Of a stretch of 11,638 bases of DNA, positions 1 through 7,041 are shown in pieces. This stretch comes from an uncultured Phascolarctobacterium sp. Lineage in GTDB: Bacteria > Bacillota > Negativicutes > Acidaminococcales > Acidaminococcaceae. Position numbers and translations under genes: made by a program. Under the pieces are notes generated by a model. The model did no database searches. It was not told where the DNA came from and worked only from the letters and a program-made list of their open reading frames with translations. The stretch covers positions 1 to 11,638 of the forward strand of contig USBV01000038.1 in NCBI GenBank assembly GCA_900553055.1, read 5' to 3'. The first letter of the stretch is position 1, and each line of letters begins with the position of its first letter.

Positions 1-534
1 GCAGGTGATGAGGAAGCGTGCATAGCCCTCCTGCTGATAGGTATAGTCGTTGGTCTGCACCTCAACCGTATAGGGGTGGCTGGGAGTGTAGTTGTTTTTG
101 GGAGTAGCACCCTTAAAATAGGAGCGCATCAAATACATCTTGCTGCGGAAACGGTCCTGAATAAACTGCTTATCCGCACTATTCAAGGGACGAGGTCCCA
201 TCAGTGCATCCAGCATAGCGTAAGCATCAGCCGGGCTTTGCTCATAGCGAGCCAGTGCTGCCACTGCATAAGCAGCCACCTTTTGTGCATCGGTTCCAAC
301 TGCCACATCAGCTGCAGTTTGAGGTAAATTTTGTAATACTACGTTTTTGTTGCCCACTTTCTTCACCGTCTTTTTTATAGCTTGATTGAGAACATTATTA
401 GTGTTTACAGACCTGTTGTAGGAGCTAGTGCGGCCAATATTGCCAATGCTGCCTAAACTAACAGCCTCTGCCATAGGCATGTGCACAGCCAGCACTGCCG
501 CAGCCAAAGCCAAGGTAAACAGCTGCTTTTTCAT
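1..534 (-). CDS. Exported protein resembling DUF6935, C-terminus beyond the window
   Basis: The reading frame runs without a stop for 178 codons from an ATG at 534 to the left edge, so the 3' end is missing. An AAGGAGG ribosome site lies just upstream, in the 16-base gap after the nucleoside hydrolase stop, so the two genes are surely co-transcribed. Residues 1-24 form a Sec signal peptide (KKQ, hydrophobic core, cleavage after AEA). Residues 25-75 are Ser/Asn/Thr-rich and probably flexible. Residues about 84-178 have a helical stretch with repeated Ala, then the motifs LDALMGPRPLN, KQFIQDRF, SYFKGATPKNNYTPS and QQEGYARF. From memory this pattern matches bacterial proteins annotated as DUF6935; I could not check that. 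No catalytic residues are evident and no function is assigned. It is predicted to be periplasmic or secreted. Confidence 0.85.
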   Translation of the reverse strand, partial: MKKQLFTLALAAAVLAVHMPMAEAVSLGSIGNIGRTSSYNRSVNTNNVLNQAIKKTVKKVGNKNVVLQNLPQTAADVAVGTDAQKVAAYAVAALARYEQSPADAYAMLDALMGPRPLNSADKQFIQDRFRSKMYLMRSYFKGATPKNNYTPSHPYTVEVQTNDYTYQQEGYARFLITC

Positions 535-550
535 CCTGCGTCCTCCTTGC

Positions 551-1651
551 TTACAGCTTATCAAATACTTTTTCAATCATGCGCCAAATCTTGTCGTGAT
601 CCACAGCGTACACGATTTTAGCGTTTTGCGCGCCCTCGGGGCCATAGCCGCGGAAGGCCATGGTCTGACCATAGCCAAGGCCAAATTGGTCATCCACATC
701 AATGGGCAGAGTTTCGGATTCTTTGATAACGGTAGGATCAATGGCTACAGCTGCTGCCAAAACGTCCCAAATAAAGTTTTGGAAGGAAGGATTGTTGCGG
801 AAGAGCGGGGTTGCATAATGGTTTTCCCACATATCCTTAAAGCGCTTCGTCTTGATGCGGTTTTCCAAATTTACGAAATCCTTTTGCGTCATCAGCTCCT
901 TGCTGCACACATCCAGCGGCAGGAAGATTTGCTCCTTCCAAGGTGCGCGATAAACCTTTTTCGCGGTCTCGGGGTCAATCCACACATTGAACTCCGCCGT
1001 AGGCATTACGTTGCCCTCTACGAAGAAGGCACCGGCCATATACACTACGCGCTTAGCAAGATTAGCAATTTCAGGAGCCTTTTCCAAGGCGGCAGCCAGG
1101 TTGGCAGCACTGCCGATGGCCACAATCGTCACCTGATTAGGATATCTTTTCACAGTATCGATAATAAAGTCGGGAGCTGCCTGCTTTTGCGGCTGCATAA
1201 CCGGCTCTGCCTTATAATTCTTGCGATATTCAGTCTGCCAGGATTCGGGCCTAGCATAGCCAATAGCGCCCAAATGGGAGTCAAAGCCACGACCGAATTT
1301 TTTCTTTTCAGCTTTAAAATTAGCAAAGCGATCCTCGCGAGTCACCTTGTTCACACCCATATACACGGGAATATCAGTGCGCTTAAAGCCCTCCAGCTGG
1401 CGAATAGCCGAGGCGGTACCAGTTTCAACCCAAGTATTGCCAATAACTATGCTCACGCCCTTAAGGTCCATATTGGGAGCGTCTGCCAGCATCATCATAG
1501 CCACGCCATCGTCAAACAAATCCACCATATCCGCGTCCAAAATTACCTTTTCGCGCGGTGCTGCTGCAGCCGGAGTAGCAGGAGCCAGCGTTGCCATGCC
1601 CAAGCACATGGATAGTGCTAAGCAGCCAAATAAACTCGTAATCTTTTTCAT
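551..1651 (-). CDS. Exported nucleoside hydrolase (IUNH family)
   Basis: This is a 366-residue inosine/uridine-preferring nucleoside hydrolase-like protein. The family cleaves the N-glycosidic bond of ribonucleosides to give base plus ribose. Residues 1-31 are a Sec signal peptide ending in an Ala-rich stretch, so it should act outside the cytoplasm. The metal-binding N-terminal motif is the variant LDADMVDLFDDGVAM, with Asp39, 41, 44, 47 and 48. The motif IVAIGSAANLAAAL (about 176-189) matches the family's ALGPLTN segment, followed by EFN (220-222) and DPE (226-228). The C-terminal metal Asp is probably Asp296 in IWDVLAAAVAIDP, where Trp replaces the His usual in the classical HDP motif. An ATG six bases upstream (1657) is too close to the AAGGAGG at 1659-1665, so the start is placed at 1651. 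Substrate preference cannot be read from sequence. Confidence 0.93.
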   Translation of the reverse strand: MKKITSLFGCLALSMCLGMATLAPATPAAAAPREKVILDADMVDLFDDGVAMMMLADAPNMDLKGVSIVIGNTWVETGTASAIRQLEGFKRTDIPVYMGVNKVTREDRFANFKAEKKKFGRGFDSHLGAIGYARPESWQTEYRKNYKAEPVMQPQKQAAPDFIIDTVKRYPNQVTIVAIGSAANLAAALEKAPEIANLAKRVVYMAGAFFVEGNVMPTAEFNVWIDPETAKKVYRAPWKEQIFLPLDVCSKELMTQKDFVNLENRIKTKRFKDMWENHYATPLFRNNPSFQNFIWDVLAAAVAIDPTVIKESETLPIDVDDQFGLGYGQTMAFRGYGPEGAQNAKIVYAVDHDKIWRMIEKVFDKL

Positions 1652-1658
1652 GTTCATT

Positions 1659-1665
1659 CCTCCTT
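1659..1665 (-). promoter_or_regulatory. Ribosome-binding site of the nucleoside hydrolase
   Basis: AAGGAGG on the minus strand sits 7 bases before the ATG at 1651 but only 1 base before the in-frame ATG at 1657. This decides for the downstream start. Confidence 0.75.
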
Positions 1666-1705
1666 ATATTTTACGCTTTTAACAATAACTGTTTATCAGC
1701 GCAAC

Positions 1706-1726
1706 GTCCGCCGTTAACCGGCGGGC
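1706..1726 (-). other. GC-rich hairpin between the binding protein and the nucleoside hydrolase
   Basis: An 8-bp stem (CCGCCG pairing with CGGCGG plus two outer pairs, one a G-T wobble) closes a 5-base loop. It begins 6 bases after the stop codon of the NlpA-type gene. No T-run follows on either strand, so it is not a standard intrinsic terminator. It could be a weak terminator or an mRNA 3'-end stabiliser that lowers readthrough into the nucleoside hydrolase. A poor promoter-like pair (TTGCGC, 17 bases, TAAAAG on the minus strand) follows it but is not convincing. Confidence 0.45.
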
Positions 1727-1732
1727 TCGTCG

Positions 1733-2557
1733 CTAAAAATTAGTGGAAAAAGCCGCTAAATAATGGCCCTCGTAATTGTAGTTGATAAAATCAGCCATGT
1801 TGGGAGCATGTAAAGCAGCCACCAGCTTTTGAATATCCTCCCGCTTTTGCTCGCCATCCCGCACTGCTACGATAGCGGCAAAGGGATTGGCGCCATTTTC
1901 AAAATACAGAGCGTTCTTGGACGGCTCCAGCTTAGCCTGCATAGCTTGCTGATAATCCAGCACTGCCAGCTGGAAGTATTGATAATTGGCGGCCATAGCC
2001 GTGGGGTCCACTACAATTATCTTGAAGGGGCGGTTCATCCTTTCGATATCTTCAACGTCAGCGTTATAGCCAGCCCCCTTCCTCAATGTGAGAATATCCA
2101 TGTCCTGCAAAAGCATCAGCGCACGACCGGTGTAGTCATTATTGGGGATAATGACTTGGGAGCCTGGCCAGGCATCAGCAACGCTCTTCACCTGAGCGGA
2201 ATAAATTGCCAAGGGCTCTAAAAACACAGAGCACACGGGCTCGATTTTTAAGCCATGCTCCTTGGTGAAGGAGCGCATGGAATATTCGCTTTGGTGGAAG
2301 GTAGCATCGATTTTGCCTTCTAGCAAATCAAGAAGGGGCATGTGCTCCTGGCTAAAGTCATCACTATATTTTACGATTTGCAGCTCCACGCCCTGCTGTA
2401 CCAGCACGGGCTGCGCCTGAGTAAGGATTTCCGCATAGGGATAGGCCTTAGCGCCCACCTTTAAAACGCCTGCCTCGGCAATGCCTGCGCTCTGCAACAG
2501 CAGCAAGCCCGCTGTTACTAATAGGCCCAAGCCTTTACATAATTTCTTGAACATCAT
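1733..2557 (-). CDS. NlpA/MetQ-family solute-binding protein without a lipobox
   Basis: This 274-residue protein fits the NlpA (MetQ, YaeC) family of substrate-binding proteins for methionine-type ABC importers. Family landmarks in order are LKVGAKAYPYAEIL at the mature N-terminus, a DATFHQSEY segment equivalent to the usual FQHxPY, a VKS segment, IPNNDYTGRALMLLQ, GYNADVEDI and NPFAAIVAVRDG near the C-terminus. The signal peptide ends in AEA with no Cys, so the protein should be a soluble periplasmic protein rather than the usual lipoprotein. No metN or metI gene lies nearby, so its transporter partner must be elsewhere, if it has one. Binding-site segments are divergent (SEY for PY, LDYQQAM in place of the usual INGNYA), so the ligand may not be methionine. 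An in-frame TTG at 2581 is possible, but GAGG at 2563-2566 fits ATG 2557 or ATG 2554. Confidence 0.87.
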   Translation of the reverse strand: MMFKKLCKGLGLLVTAGLLLLQSAGIAEAGVLKVGAKAYPYAEILTQAQPVLVQQGVELQIVKYSDDFSQEHMPLLDLLEGKIDATFHQSEYSMRSFTKEHGLKIEPVCSVFLEPLAIYSAQVKSVADAWPGSQVIIPNNDYTGRALMLLQDMDILTLRKGAGYNADVEDIERMNRPFKIIVVDPTAMAANYQYFQLAVLDYQQAMQAKLEPSKNALYFENGANPFAAIVAVRDGEQKREDIQKLVAALHAPNMADFINYNYEGHYLAAFSTNF

Positions 2558-2612
2558 TATCGCCTCGCATCTTTTACACAAATCAATCTGTTAGCAATTA
2601 GCTTTTTCCAGT

Positions 2613-3416
2613 TTAATCCCTAAGCTGCACGTAATCGGCACTCACGTAGCCATCTTGGCCCTTAGCGTTGATGGCCTGCACCCATCTACGGCCCTCTCCC
2701 ATTAAAATTTCACCTGTCACAGGATGCAGCTCCTCATTAAGGCTCAGGGAGTCGAGCACCTCGCTATTGGTAGAGCAAGCACTGCGGAAGTTTACATCAT
2801 CGCCGGTCATAACAAATTTATGTCCGGGTTGCCAATAGAGCTCCATATTTTCTAAGGTGTAATAAACATCGAGCAGCCTATTATTTTTTTCCTTTAAGGA
2901 ATTTAATGTTTTGGCATCGATTCTGGGGCTATTCTTTTTGTCGCGATAAAAATTCTCCACAGCTGCATAGGCATCATTGATAGCCTGCACTTCCTTTTGC
3001 AAGGCTACATAAGCATGCATGAACTTTTTGTTTTCATAAACACCGGACATCTGCCAGTCCTCATAAATGACGCCCTTTGCCTTATAGCCATACTCGCCAT
3101 TGTTATTAGAAGTCTGCTTAGCGTCCTCCAGCTGCATGGCGCCAAAGGCTACAGCATGAGCTTCCGCATCGCTTAAGGTGATACCCTTTTTGCTAAAATA
3201 CGGCTTCACAAAATCTCTTGCGCAGACGAAGGCCAAATCACGCTTCACCATATAATGATTTTGTATTTCGACAAAATCACTGGTTTTGCCAACCTGCATA
3301 TCAATGGTATTGCAATCCGTACTTGCTTCCTTCTCATAGACCCTTGCTTCCGTTGCCAAAGGAGTACTCATAAGCAGCGCCAGCGCAAGACCAACAGTTA
3401 AGCTTTTGAAACGCAC
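2613..3416 (-). CDS. Exported protein with C-terminal SH3b domain
   Basis: A 267-residue protein starts at GTG 3416, 8 bases after GGGAGG. Residues 1-24 are a Sec signal peptide (cleavage near TEA). Residues 25-195 match no family I recognise: a Tyr/Phe-rich first part, then a Lys-rich probably helical segment (about 130-185). Residues 201-267 read as a bacterial SH3 domain, with GDDVNFRS at the first strand, then RRWVQA and GYVSADYVQL, the usual C-terminal signature. SH3b domains commonly bind peptidoglycan or mediate protein contacts at the envelope; no enzymatic domain is visible here. The upstream gene ends 46 bases away and the downstream binding-protein gene starts 55 bases away with no terminator between, so a shared transcript is plausible. 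It is the most divergent of the window's four SH3b proteins. Confidence 0.85.
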   Translation of the reverse strand: MRFKSLTVGLALALLMSTPLATEARVYEKEASTDCNTIDMQVGKTSDFVEIQNHYMVKRDLAFVCARDFVKPYFSKKGITLSDAEAHAVAFGAMQLEDAKQTSNNNGEYGYKAKGVIYEDWQMSGVYENKKFMHAYVALQKEVQAINDAYAAVENFYRDKKNSPRIDAKTLNSLKEKNNRLLDVYYTLENMELYWQPGHKFVMTGDDVNFRSACSTNSEVLDSLSLNEELHPVTGEILMGEGRRWVQAINAKGQDGYVSADYVQLRD

Positions 3417-3462
3417 AATATATGCCTCCCTTATATGCTTTACTAATCCTTTTAAATATAGT

Positions 3463-4212
3463 CTACTTAGTTATTAGAGTCCAATTTTCCATTTCAGGGT
3501 CATACTCATAAATTGAGCCATCTGCATTTACGTCAAAGGTGCCTCTAGTCACCACATGATTCTGATGCTGCTCCACTATTTTAAAGATATGGGTTTCATC
3601 TAGATCCTTACCAATGTGCTGCAGCGAGGCGCCCTGAAGCATATTACGATAGATTTTTCTGCCATTCATAAATCTTTCCAGCACATACATAGCTGCCTCA
3701 TTGGACATCATAGGATATTCTGTCGTGCAAATATAATCCCCCTCTACATCAATGCTAGGCACCCTAGCGCCTTTTGCTTTTGCTACATTAAAGGAGTATT
3801 CACTCTGAGGATAAATGATTAAACTATAATCAACATCATCATACTTCCAGGAAATAGTTTTACCACTACCGTCTATCTTTTGCACTACCTGACGTTGAAT
3901 GTAAAATAAAACGTCATTAGTCGGACCATCGTTAACTTGGCCAATTAACCAGGTTTTAGTAACACTACCGTCCTTGCCACTTTCTTCTCTGGCGATTATC
4001 TCGCCCCAGCCATTGAGAGGATGCTTGTACATATTGGCATTTCTAATATAAAACTCATTGCACATATTATGGGTATAGCAGGCTCTCAAAATATGCTCAA
4101 ATTCCATAGCCTTTGCCTCAGCAAAAGCTACAGAGGCCATACCAAAACAGCTAATAGCTAAGGCTGCCCCTACTATTAATTTTTTTGAATGCTTTAAGAA
4201 TGTAAGTTTCAT
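3463..4212 (-). CDS. Exported protein of unknown function
   Basis: This 249-residue protein is not recognised. Residues 1-31 form a Sec signal peptide (KLTFLKHSKK, hydrophobic core, cleavage after AFA). The mature part has two close cysteines (Cys45 and Cys51, in RACYTHNMC) and one more in DYICTTEY, which could form a disulfide outside the cytoplasm. The rest alternates short strands, with an acidic C-terminus (NADGSIYEYDPEMENW). An upstream ATG at 4239 overlaps the preceding stop codon but lacks a well-spaced ribosome site, whereas GAGGA at 4218-4222 is 5 bases from ATG 4212, so the latter is chosen. That leaves 19 bases to the preceding lipoprotein gene, indicating one transcript. It has no SH3b domain, unlike its downstream neighbour. 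Confidence 0.8.
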   Translation of the reverse strand: MKLTFLKHSKKLIVGAALAISCFGMASVAFAEAKAMEFEHILRACYTHNMCNEFYIRNANMYKHPLNGWGEIIAREESGKDGSVTKTWLIGQVNDGPTNDVLFYIQRQVVQKIDGSGKTISWKYDDVDYSLIIYPQSEYSFNVAKAKGARVPSIDVEGDYICTTEYPMMSNEAAMYVLERFMNGRKIYRNMLQGASLQHIGKDLDETHIFKIVEQHQNHVVTRGTFDVNADGSIYEYDPEMENWTLITK

Positions 4213-4231
4213 AGTATTCCTCGTTTTCTCC

Positions 4232-5362
4232 TCAATCATGAAAATACTTCAGTCTCCAATAGTCAATATCGAAGAGGCCTAACTCTTTTACGTGATATGC
4301 TCCTTCAACTAAGCTAACACGGGTAGCACTATAGCCATGAGCATACTCATCCTTTACAACAAGCTTCAGGCCGTGCTGCTTAAAGGCAGGTATTCCGGGA
4401 ACAGACATGGTAAACTCATCAGCAATAACGTTTTCAATCAGATTCCCTTTGGAATTTTTAAAGCTATGCACTAACATTTTTTTATCCTTGCTAAAGAAGA
4501 TAGGGTTAGCCGTTTTGGGAATCTCCAAAAGGAATTTCTTAGATGCCTTTTTTGTAATCTTAGCCTTGCTCTCTAGCTGCGGAGACCATTTAGCTTCATA
4601 ACCTGCGTAAAAGCCATCCTCTACCTTCGTCAGATGGCAAACATACTCCTCTATACCCTTAATAGAATAATATTTTTTATATACAGTCCGGGCATTCTTC
4701 TCAATATCAACGGGAATAAAACACATAATTACGCCTAAATTCTTAAATTTAGCCAGCTTCTCAGGTTCATACTTTGGGAAGGAATCTCCATAAACATCAA
4801 TATAGAATGTAAATTCCTCATTGGTACCTGGCGCCAAAACCTTTTGAGCAAATTCCTGCGGGCTAATTTTAGCAGGAATTAGCTTTAAAAGCTTTGTTCT
4901 GATTTCCTTGCCTTGGTTATTTTGCATAGGATTATGAGGTTTATCATTTTCGCTTTTTAATTTGAGGCTATAACCATGGAAGTTTACCTTAGTTTTCTGA
5001 GCAGAATAATTAAATTCCTTAAGAATAGCTGCTTTTACAAGCGCACAGGTCTCTTCATAGCCTTCACCCACATACATACTTTTTGTGTTATAGTCAAAAA
5101 CAAAGTCATAGCTTTTTCCATTTACCTTATATGACCCTTTTATAGCTCCAAAAAGGTCCAACCCAGTAGCATAGGCCTCGCATTCGGAGTCAGGCTTGGC
5201 AGCAGGCAAATTTTTAGAGAACCAGGCTAAAGCCTCATGCTTATGTTCATTGACAATCTTCTTTGCCTGTTCCTTGGAATAATTAGGTGGGAAACAACCA
5301 GAAATAGCAAAAGCTGTAATGAGTAAAGCTACCATGATTATGAAACTATATATTCTTTTCAT
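4232..5362 (-). CDS. Large lipoprotein of unknown function
   Basis: A 376-residue protein with a lipoprotein signal peptide: MKR, a hydrophobic core, then the lipobox AISGC with Cys23 as the lipidation site, followed by FPP. The mature protein is Lys/Tyr/Phe-rich. A first module (about 28-115) has an amphipathic helix (EQAKKIVNEHKHEALAWF) followed by strands (SYKVNGKSYDFVFDYNTKSMYV). The remainder, about 150-376, looks like mixed alpha/beta with the strands KKFLLEIPKTANPIFF and GLKLVVKDEY. I recognise no family. An AAGGCGGG ribosome-like site precedes the ATG. It is the first gene after the terminator at 5421-5454, so it needs its own promoter in the 58-base AT-rich gap at 5363-5420; no clear -35/-10 pair is visible there. 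It is followed closely by the exported-protein gene at 3463-4212. Confidence 0.83.
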   Translation of the reverse strand: MKRIYSFIIMVALLITAFAISGCFPPNYSKEQAKKIVNEHKHEALAWFSKNLPAAKPDSECEAYATGLDLFGAIKGSYKVNGKSYDFVFDYNTKSMYVGEGYEETCALVKAAILKEFNYSAQKTKVNFHGYSLKLKSENDKPHNPMQNNQGKEIRTKLLKLIPAKISPQEFAQKVLAPGTNEEFTFYIDVYGDSFPKYEPEKLAKFKNLGVIMCFIPVDIEKNARTVYKKYYSIKGIEEYVCHLTKVEDGFYAGYEAKWSPQLESKAKITKKASKKFLLEIPKTANPIFFSKDKKMLVHSFKNSKGNLIENVIADEFTMSVPGIPAFKQHGLKLVVKDEYAHGYSATRVSLVEGAYHVKELGLFDIDYWRLKYFHD

Positions 5363-5420
5363 TCAAAATCCCGCCTTAACAAACACAAACAATTAACTAT
5401 TTTGCTATTATCATTTTACT

Positions 5421-5454
5421 ATAAAAACCAGGACTTTAGCATCCTGGTTTTTAT
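5421..5454 (-). terminator. Intrinsic terminator after the KPAEP lipoprotein gene
   Basis: A near-perfect inverted repeat: ACCAGGA pairs with TCCTGGT and is extended by A/T pairs to 13 bp, with an 8-base loop and a run of five Ts on the 3' side in either orientation. It lies 16 bases after the stop codon of the minus-strand gene ending at 5471. The symmetric A/T flanks would let it work on both strands, but no plus-strand gene precedes it. Confidence 0.87.
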
Positions 5455-5470
5455 ATTTAGATTTGATCCT

Positions 5471-6136
5471 TTATTTAGTGCCACATTTTTCGTGAGTAAC
5501 CCATTTCTTGCCATTTTCTTCATGACGAACATAGGTCTTATCGAAGGGAATGATGGTGCTCTTTTCAACTTTAGGTTTTTTATAGGTAGCAGGGTCCATT
5601 TTTACAACATGCTCATCAGTAGCTTCAATTACGCATTGGCCCTTGCAAGCACCATATAGAACTTTGATAGTATAGGACTCCCGGCCTTTAACCTCACGGC
5701 CCTTATCATCTTTAAATTTAGGTGCACTATCATCAATAGTACGAGTATAGCTATAAAGCACTTCACCCTCAACTGGCATATTTTTATACTTATGACCAAC
5801 GGAACCCCATTTCAGGTTAGGATATTTCGCTTTACTCATTTCTTCAAATTTAGTATGCTCGGGCTTATCAGTGATTAAATGAGCACGTAATTGCTGAGGT
5901 GTCAGATTAGCTCGATACTCCTTCTTGCGCGCCTCAGCACGTTCAGCCGGTGTCATTTTCTTCAGCTGCTCATCAGTATAAAGGCGAATCTTTTCTTTTT
6001 TAGCAGTCGCTTCAGTTTTTGCAGGCTCTGCCGGTTTAACAGGTTCTGCAGGCTTTTTATCTCCGCCACAGCCTGCAAAAAATGCCATTGCAGCAAGCAT
6101 TCCACTAACTACTAACAATTTACCAAACTTATTCAT
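5471..6136 (-). CDS. Lipoprotein with Lys/Pro/Glu linker, unknown function
   Basis: A 221-residue lipoprotein with lipobox FAGC (Cys23 from the chosen start), then GGDKK and a flexible linker of repeated KPAEP units up to about residue 47. A charged helical segment follows (DEQLKKMTPAERAEARKKEYRANLTPQQL in two parts, about 55-83). The LTPQQ phrase recalls Spy/CpxP-like helices, but one such phrase is not enough to assign that family. The C-terminal part (about 100-221) is beta-rich, with a CKGQC pair (Cys164, Cys168) and Cys218. The CxxxC spacing could make a disulfide or bind metal; that is inference. A GTG at 6145 is inside the ribosome site AGAGGTG, so ATG 6136 is the start. Its mRNA probably ends at the terminator at 5421-5454. 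Upstream is a 123-base gap, so it may have its own promoter. Confidence 0.85.
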   Translation of the reverse strand: MNKFGKLLVVSGMLAAMAFFAGCGGDKKPAEPVKPAEPAKTEATAKKEKIRLYTDEQLKKMTPAERAEARKKEYRANLTPQQLRAHLITDKPEHTKFEEMSKAKYPNLKWGSVGHKYKNMPVEGEVLYSYTRTIDDSAPKFKDDKGREVKGRESYTIKVLYGACKGQCVIEATDEHVVKMDPATYKKPKVEKSTIIPFDKTYVRHEENGKKWVTHEKCGTK

Positions 6137-6142
6137 ATTAGT

Positions 6143-6149
6143 CACCTCT
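6143..6149 (-). promoter_or_regulatory. Ribosome-binding site of the KPAEP lipoprotein gene
   Basis: AGAGGTG on the minus strand lies 6 bases before ATG 6136. It contains the in-frame GTG at 6145, which therefore cannot be the start. Confidence 0.7.
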
Positions 6150-6221
6150 TTATAATTTTTTTATACGTAGGCTATAGGGCCAAGCATACTTATACATAAA
6201 AGCACAACAAGTTATAAAATG

Positions 6222-6241
6222 TACTGATGCTTTCCTCAGTA
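6222..6241 (-). other. Small hairpin downstream of an SH3b gene, possible weak terminator
   Basis: A 6-bp stem (TACTGA with TCAGTA) and an 8-base loop lie 18 bases after the SH3b gene stop at 6260. On the minus strand it is followed by CATTTTATAA, on the plus strand by five Ts. The stem is short and AT-rich, so termination is uncertain. If it works, it separates the three-gene SH3b run from the lipoprotein gene that follows. Confidence 0.3.
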
Positions 6242-6259
6242 TTTTTCAATATACTTTCC

Positions 6260-7009
6260 TCACATGGGAGCACGTTGTACAAACTGGGCTGCTACATAGC
6301 CAGCCTGCCCATTCTCACGTTTAACGTAAGCCCAACCATTAGGAAGCTGTGCACTATAATCAACATTTTCATAGCCATAAACATAGACACGCTCGTTCTG
6401 GTTAAAATAGCCCATAATGTTGCTGTTCAGGTTGGCAGCATCGTGCATGCGTACCTCCGTACCATTAATAAACTTGTAGCCACCAAGGATATTAAATTCA
6501 GTACTAGGCTCATTATTTACCTTACAGGTTGCTGCTAAAAACATTTTGCCATCAATATCATTATAAATATAATGAGTTTCGAAATGATTCGGCAGCGCTC
6601 CTACCCCATCTGCAATATCTTTAACCTGATGATAGCTATGATAGGCAACCTCATCCATATAGGCACTTTCTATATCATGCATACTATTATTAACATAGCC
6701 CACATTGGCAATGGTATCGCGGCTACCCTTAAAGCCACGCCAGGTCTCATCCAGCTTGAAGACATCCTTATACTCATCCTCTATACAGGTAATTTTATAG
6801 AGGCCTTGCTGTCTATCCTCTACAACATACATAGAGTTACCGGTTCTTTTATCTCTAAAAGCTGCCTCCTCGGGCGATATTTTCACGTATTCTATTTTAT
6901 TGCTAACCTGAACTACACTATTTGCATAGCCGGGAGCAGCATAACTCAATCCTAGGCAAAAAGCACCTACAGCGGCTCCCATTATAAGTTTTTTCCAATT
7001 AAACATCAT
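6260..7009 (-). CDS. Exported protein with C-terminal SH3b domain (third of three in a row)
   Basis: A 249-residue protein with a Sec signal peptide (MMFNWKKL, hydrophobic core, cleavage probably after GYA near residue 29). Residues 30-180 have no recognisable fold and do not obviously match the N-terminal halves of the two upstream SH3b proteins. Residues 181-249 are an SH3b domain: GTEVRMHDAANLNSNIMGYF, a short loop, NGWAYVKRENGQAGYVAAQFV. The phrase VKRENGQAGYVAAQF is close to VKKENGLEGFAAAQF in the protein at 8323-9252, so those two SH3b domains are near relatives. The gene starts 32 bases after the previous stop, with GAGG 5 bases before the first of two adjacent ATGs (7009 or 7006). It is likely the last gene of a three-gene transcript. 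No catalytic domain is visible. Confidence 0.87.
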   Translation of the reverse strand: MMFNWKKLIMGAAVGAFCLGLSYAAPGYANSVVQVSNKIEYVKISPEEAAFRDKRTGNSMYVVEDRQQGLYKITCIEDEYKDVFKLDETWRGFKGSRDTIANVGYVNNSMHDIESAYMDEVAYHSYHQVKDIADGVGALPNHFETHYIYNDIDGKMFLAATCKVNNEPSTEFNILGGYKFINGTEVRMHDAANLNSNIMGYFNQNERVYVYGYENVDYSAQLPNGWAYVKRENGQAGYVAAQFVQRAPM

Positions 7010-7041
7010 TTAAGCCTCAACTTATTAATTCTAAACATACA

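Noticed and set aside
428..1615. A 395-codon open frame on the plus strand, longer than the minus-strand hydrolase it overlaps
   Set aside because: It is antisense to the nucleoside hydrolase, which has family motifs, a signal peptide and a well-placed ribosome site. The plus-strand product is a Leu/His/Cys-rich composition typical of a mirror frame, with no domain.
1706..1726. Calling the GC-rich hairpin a standard terminator or a riboswitch
   Set aside because: No T-run follows on either strand, and the leader before the hydrolase is too short and simple for a riboswitch aptamer.
2555..2581. TTG start at 2581 extending the NlpA-type protein by eight residues
   Set aside because: The extension (MCKRCEAI) adds nothing to the signal peptide, and the GAGG at 2563-2566 lies inside it, correctly spaced for the ATGs at 2557/2554.
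4213..4239. ATG 4239 start overlapping the upstream lipoprotein stop by 8 bases, suggesting ATGA-type coupling
   Set aside because: No ribosome site is spaced correctly before it, while GAGGA at 4218-4222 serves ATG 4212 and gives a standard signal peptide.
5402..5659. Plus-strand open frame across the terminator and the lipoprotein 3' end
   Set aside because: It starts inside the terminator region, has no ribosome site and is antisense to a lipoprotein gene with a clear lipobox.
6572..6955. Plus-strand open frames of about 100-130 codons opposite the SH3b genes
   Set aside because: They mirror AT-rich minus-strand genes that have signal peptides and SH3b signatures; none has a ribosome site or a recognisable domain.
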